Shown here in pieces: positions 24,201-33,200 of a stretch of 64,000 bases of DNA. Both the position numbers and the translations under genes were made by a program. The notes under the pieces were generated by a model that saw nothing but the letters and a program-made list of their open reading frames with translations, made no database searches and was not told the DNA's origin. Source of the DNA: Aedes albopictus (taxonomy: Eukaryota > Arthropoda > Insecta > Diptera > Culicidae). The stretch is from NCBI RefSeq assembly GCF_035046485.1, contig NC_085137.1:348492505-348556504 (forward strand), given 5' to 3'. How positions within the stretch are numbered: position 1 is the stretch's first letter; each line of letters starts with the position of its first letter.

Positions 24201-27200
24201 ACAGGAGTAGAACGATGGGAGCACCGCGATTGCGAAATAAAGAGTACTTGAATCGATCGTTGAATTTGTAAACAACGGGAAGCACAGACTGCGAATCTGT
24301 ATGATAGTAAAAGATTTCCTAACAATATAAATAAAAACTTTGGATCTCCAGTTAGCCTAGTGTTTAAGGCTATGTCGGCAATCCGGAAACGGCGGGTTTG
24401 ATTCTCGTTCCAGTCGGAAAATTTTCTCGACTCCCTGGGCATAGTGTAACATTGTAGCCTCACAATATACAAATTCATGCAATGGCAGGCAAAGAAAGCC
24501 CTTCAATTAATAACTGTGGAAGTGCTCAAAGAACAGTAAGTTGAAGCGAGGATGGCCAAGTCCCAGCGGGGCGTAGAGCCATGAAGAAAAAGAAGAATAA
24601 TAATAATTATTATTGGAATATGGAACTATTTTTGGCTAAAATACCGTTACAAAGTTGGGAATCCGCTCCCGTTTTAATTTATATTATTTTTTTTTCTATT
24701 TCTTGCAGTTTCTTCTGGAAATCATGGTTCTTCAATTTATTTCTCCGGTACCAATCCCACAAGGCAGACACAATCATAGACATCACCATCTTGGCCTCCA
24801 TAAGTATTGGACAAGTTTAACAGAATCCTGTTTTATTTACTATTATATTTGTTACTTATTACTTATAATAAAAAAACCAAGGGGGGGGGGTGTCGGTGCT
24901 CTCTGAAAATTTCCGAAAATCCAAGGGTAGGTTCACCATATTCTCCAACGTTGAAACATTCGAATAGTTCATAAGTTATTCTTGCATTCAATTTTGAGTT
25001 TAAAGCTGCGAGCTGAAGAATTTCATCATACACTTTCTCCCAACATGTTCTAAGTGTGATATAAGGAAAGTAGTGTTTATAAGTGATTCCTGCATTTAAT
25101 CACAAAGCTGGTTCACCGCGTTCTCCCAAGTTGCGAGATGACGCTTATTATTTTTTCTAAAACTATTTGTTAAATCATATTTTTTCTCCTAAACTTTTGA
25201 AATACTTTATAATGAATTTTATGGATGAGTCGGAAACAGTCGAAGCAAGTTCTTCAAAATGCGAGGTGACGCATTGGAAGTTATATCATTCTTTCTCCTA
25301 GAACTTTGAAACGCTTTATAAGGCATATTTGTGATTAGTCCGAAATAGTCGAAGCTGGTTCACCAAGTTCTACCAAGATGCGAGGTGACGCATTGAAAGT
25401 TATATCATTCTTTCTCCTTAAACATTGATCACTTTATACGACATTTTTGTGATTAGCATGAAATAGTCGAAGCTGGTTCACCAAGTTCTCCGAAGATGCG
25501 AGGTGACGCATTGTAAGTTATAGCATATTCTTTCTCCTAAAACATTGAAATACTTTCTGGTTCACCAAGTTCTCCCAAGATGCGAGGTGACACATTGAAA
25601 GTTATATTATTATTTGTCCTAAAACATTGAACACTTTATGAGACATTTTTGTGATTAGTCTGAAATAGTCGAAGCTGGTTCATCAAGTTTTCCCAAGTTG
25701 CGAGGTGACGCATTGAAAGTTATATTATGCTTTCTCCTAAAACCTTGAAACACTTCATAAGACATTTTTGTGATTAGTCTGAAATAGTCGGATCTGGTTC
25801 ATCAAGTTCTCCCAATATGCGAGGTGACGCATTGAAAGTTATAACCAATGGTATATATACCATTCTTCCTCCTTGAACTTGAAACACTTTATAAGACATT
25901 TTTGTGATTAATCTGAAATAGTCGAAGCTGGTTCACCAAGTTCTTCCAAGATGCGAGGTGACGCATTGTAAGTTATATTATGCTTTCTCCTAAAACCTTG
26001 AAACACTTTATAAGACATTTTTGTGATTAGTCTGAAATAGTAGAAGCTGGTTCACCAAGTTCTACCAAGATGCGAGGTGACGCATTGAAAGTTATATTAT
26101 GCTTTCTCCTAAAACTTTGAAACACTTCATAAGACATTTTTGTGATTAGTCTGAAATAGTCGGATCTGGTTCACCAAGTTCTCCCAATATGCGAGGTGAC
26201 GCATTGAAAGTTATTCCATTATTTCTCCTAAAACATTGAACACTTTAAAGACAGTTTTGCGATTAGTCTGAAATAGTCGAAGCTGGTTCACCAAGTTCTT
26301 CTAAGATGCGAGGTGACGCATTGTAAGTTATATCTTTGTTTCTCCTAAAACCTTGAAACACTTCATAAGACATTTTTGTGATTAGTCTGAAATAGTCGAA
26401 GCTGGTTCACCAAGTTCTCCCTAGATGCAAGGTGACGCATTGAAAGTTATACCATTCTTTCTCCTAGAACTTTGAAACACTTTATAAGACATTTTTGTGA
26501 TTAGTCTGAAATAGTCGAAGCTGGTTCACTAAGTTCCCCCAGGATGCGAGGTGACGCATTGAAAGTTATATCTTTGTTTCTCCTAAAGCATTGACCACTT
26601 TATAAGACATTTTTGTGATTAGTCTGAAATAGTCGAATCTGGTTCACCAAGTTCTCCCAAGATGCGAGCTGACGCATTGAATGTTATATATTTTTTCACC
26701 TAGGACATTGAAACGCTTTATAAGACTTTTTGCGAATTCTCAAGCATTTTTCTGTTCGAAACCTGATTGCCTTCATAGTGCATCTCCGGAACAAGGTCCC
26801 CCGGCGGGATGCAGAAATGTAGCCATGAAAGTTGTGGGAATGTGATATTCTGTGCAGCTGACGCAGTTTAATTGAATTGTACAATGAATTTTATTTGATT
26901 GTTTTCATTCAACAACACTGACTTCGAGTAAAGCTGGAGAAAAGGTTTCAACTATCTCTGCTCAATCATTTCCACTACCGATCGGACTACCAGTAGTCGT
27001 CGTCAAATGAACCGGATTGTAGATGCCCAAATTTTTAAGCAGGGCTTTGGGTCGTGGATCACGTCCTCGGAGCCGACGTGTACCCTATCATCTGAGCAAA
27101 CCAAGTTCAGCAGATTAGACTCCTCGTATCTGCCTGCCACAGATCCCTCCGGTGAGCCCTGTCGAGTCAACAATCGGTTCCGGATCTTGGGAAAAGTGCC

Positions 27201-30200
27201 CTATAAGACACTACGCACTTTTCACTGAATCGGAGGGCGGTGGCTGCTCCTGGTTGAACTTTTCCACTACATATTTCATTGGCCGATTCTTTCACTTCGA
27301 TTCATCAGGAGGTAGGTAATCGACCTGAAAAACATATTTTTTTTTTCTTTGGGCATAACAACGATGGTGCACAAGACTTACCTTTCATGCTCCAGTGAAA
27401 ACTCTTCTGATTTTCACTGATTTTCTTCGGGAATCTTCTCGCATCGCATGCTTTTTCGGGAATTTGTTAGACCAACTCTTTTCAAACTCAAAAATATACG
27501 TGATTTTTTTTCGATTCGGTTTGTGTATCGTTGTTTTGCTGCGATCACGGCTTCTTTTTTGTGCTCATTCTGCGAATGGAGTGACGTGAGAAAAGTCGGA
27601 GTCGTATATCGAGATGAGGAATCCACTCTCGAATGAAGTGACTCGCCGTGTAAATCAAATGGAGAGTCACTTCATTCGAGTCGAGATTTCTCACCTCGAT
27701 ATACGACTCCGACTTTTCTCACGTCACTCCATTCGCAGAATGAGCACATTTGTTGTTGTGGTCCTATCCACACAAAATGAGCTGTCAAAAATTTCGCATC
27801 AGCAGCTTTACCGTACTGCACCGATTTTCGGCACAAAATAAATATTTAATCTTTTCAAATGCACATTTTTAACCAAAATAATTACATTTCCTTTGCCTCA
27901 TAAAAAATGCAATAGAAATTTAAAAGAATGCACTGCAAGGTGTACTAAATTGGTCTTCTTAAGTTCAATCTGGACTAAAAATTAATAAATTATTATCTTC
28001 CCAAGTTCGGTGCAATCACTGTAAGCTTGCATACGCTATCGAGTCGCCATCTGTTGGAGTTTGGTGGAACATTGGAATGTTTCCATTAGTTTCCGATAGA
28101 GTTAAAGTATACTTGAAGCGCCTCTCGCGGTGGAATATGTCGGAAACCGGTGCAGGTAGTCCATTGAAGACAACAACCGTTACTGCGATAACACCTATGT
28201 TGGTAGCCACCTACAGCTCTGGCGCCATTCCCAATGATAGACACTAGTTTTGAACATGTCATGGGCTTCCAATGATACGAGATACGAAAACAGCTTAACT
28301 ATTAAAACAGGGCCAAACCGTTCATTTGTCCTATCGGTCCTACCTAGATAAACCTAGTCATTTTCTCCCCCGTAACCTAGAAATGTCAGTATAGTTATAC
28401 ACAAGTTACGTCCTTCAGCTTAGAAACAATCAGTTTTTGTCCAAAATGTCACGTCGAACGCATTGACGTCAATAAAGTGTTAAAGTATGGTCCACTGCAC
28501 GAACTTGGGCCGGCCCGCCCACTCCCAAAGATAATTTGGCGTTTGAGCGGTGTCGTCACCGTTCAAAAGTCAAACCATGTGTGAGAGCTAGCAGGCCAGT
28601 ATAAATTCGTGCAGTAATCCATTGTTCGCACATTAGCTTCGAATCTATATTACTGGATATCATTGTAATATTTAAAAGAAGAAAATCTGTTTTGATAAAA
28701 TTACTAATTTAAATATATTTAATTATTGTATATTCCTCAAATTATAGTAAATTTAGTAGTTATTCAAAATCAACCAAAAAATGTGGGAAAGAAAGCCCAA
28801 ACAGCATTTTCAAGTCTACTGGCAATAAAAAGGTTTGAAATCCTGTCACAAAACCAATAATATTTCTACTAGGATTTGCAATGATCATCAAAACCTTCTC
28901 AAATCCAACCGACTTGGAACTATTGCTTGGGTATAGAATCTATTGAGCCCTGGCGGTCCCTCTGTGTTTATCGAGCATGTCTGATGAATATGCCAAAACA
29001 TATGATCAGCCAAACTCCATCTGCAGCAGCCGGTTCGTGATGAACCGTTGGAGGCGCATTAAAGTGTTAAAAAGGTGATATGATTCACTAAAGAATACTA
29101 CATTACAATAACCTTCACTTTAATACCGTCAAACCCTGCGAACTTGGCCAGGGCTTTTAGACGCCATCTTGGATTTTAATACCAATTTTTTTTTCACTAT
29201 GTTGGCAAACACCAATCTTTAAATTTTTGCATCAATTGAAAGTTTAGAGATTTATACACAACATATAAAAAAAATATAGATGTCTTTTTTTCCAATCAAA
29301 AGTTGTCTGCCGTTTTGTAAATCATGCCACTTTTGCGCACTGAGGACTTTTAGAAAATCGCCACTAAAAACATTTTTGAAGACAAGGTTTAAATATGTAG
29401 TGGGCCGGTCTCACCGAGAGTTACTCATAGAGAATTCTGGATGAATTTTATTAGAAAATTAATTGACAAACTCCAGGAGAAATAGGTCGCAGTTCAGAGA
29501 AAAAAATGCTGGAGGGAATCCGGCAGTATTTATACCTTTCCGGGAAAAATACAGAAAGAAATACCAAGAAAAATGGCGTGAAAAATACCGAAGGAGTTTT
29601 GTGAGAAATCCGGAGAAGCATTCCAGTTCCAGGAGGTATTTCTAATAAAGTTCACCACGCCCACGTAGAATTTGCAGAACTTTATTGGAATCGTCAGCTT
29701 GTTGGAAAAATCTACTAGGTCTAGGAGTCCTTCAAATTCTTAATTGATTTAAGTTACTTTGCCAATAATCAGTCAGAGGAATTTGAACCTTTTTTACGTA
29801 AAACCCTGCAGCATTACCGGAAAAGTATTTGTTTTGTCAGTTTAATCTTACTAAAAACATGTAGTTAAAGCTCATGTTTGAAGAAAAGAAGAAAAAACTA
29901 CATACTCGAAAACTTATTTATACATACAACAATTCAATAATCTCTATAGACTCTTCTTTTGAGTAGATTGGCAAGTCGGAGTAAAATTTCCCCGAGTGCT
30001 AAAATATTCCCTGAGTATTCCAGGTTCTCCCAGCTGAATATAATATTCCATGGGGATTCCCGGTTTTTCAAGTTGTAGACACCCTGTTTAAAACAAGTAG
30101 GTACTTACCTTCTATTTGACAAAAAAACTGTCTACAAGTACCGAAATCTATAACTACGTAACATACTCACATTAGCCAGTGTATATGGTCGTTGTAGCAG

Positions 30201-33200
30201 CTCCTTCGGTGGCAGCAATTTCAACCAAAGATAGTCTCCGATTTCACAGTGCAGCATCTCGGCCGAGCAGCCACTCTTGGCCAACACAACCAGCAGCTCC
30301 AGCACTTCTTCGGTGATCTTCCGCTTGGAGTGAAGCTGTAGCATGACATTTGTTACGCTGAGCAATCGCAGGAACACTTTGTTCCTGATGAACCAACATT
30401 GCCAACGGGCCGAGGAACTTCCGTTTTCTTCGTAGATGAGAATAAGCTTTTTGAGCAGATTAAGGGCAAGAAGGAGAGGTATGTGTCCACGTGGGGAAAT
30501 TGTTGTAGGAGGTGTCTTTATCTCAGCCTTTGTTGTCGTTTCAAGATCGTAAACTTCCTGGCAAACAACTTCAACGGCCGAACGGGTTACACTCGAGATG
30601 ATTGAGGTGTTTTCAATTAGCTGATCAGCTTGTAGTTCTACCGCTTTGATGGCAATCGCCAGAACTGACTCTTTTGCCCGCGCGTGTAGTTCATTGTAGT
30701 TGATTGCAAGAGCGTTCAGCAGATTTTGAATCTTTTGCAGAACTTCAGTGTCCTGTTCAGTGTTATCGGTATACTTATGCTCGTAGTCGGAGAGAATTAT
30801 TAGATATAGTTCTGCAAGAATGACGAACGGGCGCAGATCTTCCGCATATTCGGCCCGCTCAAGCAAAACATTGAGGCACTGATCGGCCAGGAAGCGTTTA
30901 CTGCGATCGGGAATAGCAATTCCGGTGTCCTTTTTCCTCAGCAAAAGCACGACCAAATCTTTAAAGGACTGCAATCGACTGAGCCACTCGGGAGTCTCAT
31001 CCGTTACTGGCGATGCAAAAGAAGAACTGTCGTCGCATATCTCTCCGCTTGATTTCGGTAGGTCAAACACGGCTCGTACCCAGCGGGAAAACACATTGTA
31101 GTCGAGGAACTTTTCGTAGACTTTCTTCAGATTCTCGTCAACTTTGCGCGGGCTATCGATTTTGAACAGCTCAATTCCAAGTATGTTGAACAGCTGGCAA
31201 TAGGCTTTGACATTTTCGCTGATGTTTCCAAACAGAGGATTACACAAACTTGGCCAGAAGGTTTTCTTCTCCAGAAGTTCTTTGCATAGCACCTGCATGT
31301 TGTTCTTCCAAAGAGCGTGGAACAATGACATGATCCGCGACAAAAGCGGGCTGGCCAATTTCTTCGGGTCGCTGGAAATCGCTTCCAGATATTCTTCCAT
31401 GTACGTTGGTATGCCATCGCTGATGTTCTTTTTCTTTCCGGGTTTTACACCCAGGAACAACCTTTGCTCAACATTATCGTAGTGGACTTTGAAGAAAGCT
31501 TCGGTCAACCCTGGCTGTTTATGGATGCAAGCTTCGACGAACTCCAGTACCGCTATCTTCAGGTTGTCACTTTCAAGGTCGTCCCTTAGACGTTGAAGGA
31601 ATATCAGCCGGATTTGATCCGGTTCGATATCCAAACAAGCGAGCAAAGACATTTTGAACTCGAGAGAAAAGCGTCTCAGCAGCCTGCATGATAGAATTGG
31701 CAATCGTCTATTGAATATGTTGTTCATATAACCCGTGACAACCGGGATGATACGTAGAGTGTCTCGTTGCTTCGGTTGAGTATAAATAGCCGATTCCAAA
31801 GGTGACAACATTTTTTCATCTTCAATAACTGTCCGCTTGAGACGCAGAATCTGCATCAATATTGTCATCGATAACTGCACCAGCTGATTCATGCTTTGCT
31901 CCTGCGCCATCATCCAGCTGGTTTCGTTCTCCATCACCGACTGCAGGTATCCATTGCCGACTCCGACGAACTTCAACAGGGTCAATCCATTGTCTAGGTC
32001 CAACAGACTGTAGACGCAAACGTTCTGAAGAACTGTTCTGGAATAGTCGTTCTTCAACACTTCCGGGCTTAGCTGCAGAATTTCAAACAAATACTGCAAG
32101 ATGAACACATACACCTTTTGTCGTTCCGCTTCGTTCTCGAACCTCCACGTGTGGGCATGAGGAAAAACTTCCCGCAAGAGGAAAATCAATCCGGGCAACT
32201 CAACGCCGAAAATGTTGCTCTTTCCCAGCTTGGTGTACGTTTTCAGAAAGTTTAGATAAGCCATCAGTATTCGATACTTTCCCGCGTTTTTCTCGCAATT
32301 CACCAGATAAAATCCGATCAAGCTGGACTCAAAACTGGTCCCGGCGGCGTAATCCTTGAAGTCCAAGTTCGCATTATTCACTGTTGGGAGGATATTCAAG
32401 TTGATGACACGGGCGTAGATTTCCGGCTCAAATAGCGGCACAAGGGCAGCGCAAACATTAATGCACTCCGCCAGCAGTTCTACGGGCGGATTTTGAACAA
32501 CTTTGAACTTCAGCAAGATATCGAACACCATTTCGGTGGGATGCACCATTTCCGGGCTGATTTCATGCGGCTGGTTTATACGTTTGACCGCAACGGCCAA
32601 GTATCGTATTCCTGAAAAAAAAACAATATGTTTAAACGATGTTGTTAGTTCATGTGAAATGGGGAGTGCATTTCTTCTTCTTCCTTTTGATACATTTTAA
32701 ATCCATTTGAAAAACTTGGAGTTATTCAGCCACCGTTTGGCTATGCCTTGATGACTTATATGATTAAATCCTAATCCTAACTACCTAGTTTAAAATGAAT
32801 TCCAAAGTGATGCAAGAAAACCTCGAATAATACATCAAAATTAACACATAAAATTCACTCACCCGCCGTTATCCGTTGAATCCTTTCATCGTTGAGCTGC
32901 GTATACGCCAGTGCATCCGACAGCAGCTCGTTTATCTCGTGGTGCAATGCGTCATAGAAGTTAAATTTAGTCCTGAAGTGCACCATCGTGTGCGATCGCT
33001 TATCGAGCACAACCACGCTAGTGCCCCGGGGTACCTTGAAGCCAATTCTTCGAAATGGAACATAATCGTGGGCCAGGACGAATTCGTCCTCACTTGTGGC
33101 CGAAGGACGCAGCTCGTAGTTGTCTGGGTTGTACACTTCGCTGTACACGGGGAGACTTTCCAGCAGCCCGTGGATATACTTGTACGAGTTGGGACCTGCC

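Larger units (their letters stand above)
13561..30170 (-). other. Nup188 intron 4, 16.6 kb and repeat-packed
   Basis: Bounded by donor GTGAGT (30165-30170) and acceptor CATTTCAG. The reading phase is 0 on both sides, so the intron can be removed cleanly. Its contents are listed separately below: satellite blocks, nested MITEs, a Feilai-like SINE, a 118-bp satellite array, a large inverted repeat and a possible small opposite-strand gene. Confidence 0.85.

Noticed and set aside
24342..24430. Possible tRNA gene (A and B box)
   Set aside because: No complete cloverleaf; the context and tail fit a Feilai-like SINE.
25080..26740. CRISPR-like array
   Set aside because: Units are 118-bp direct repeats without unique spacers, in a eukaryotic intron; a satellite explains them.
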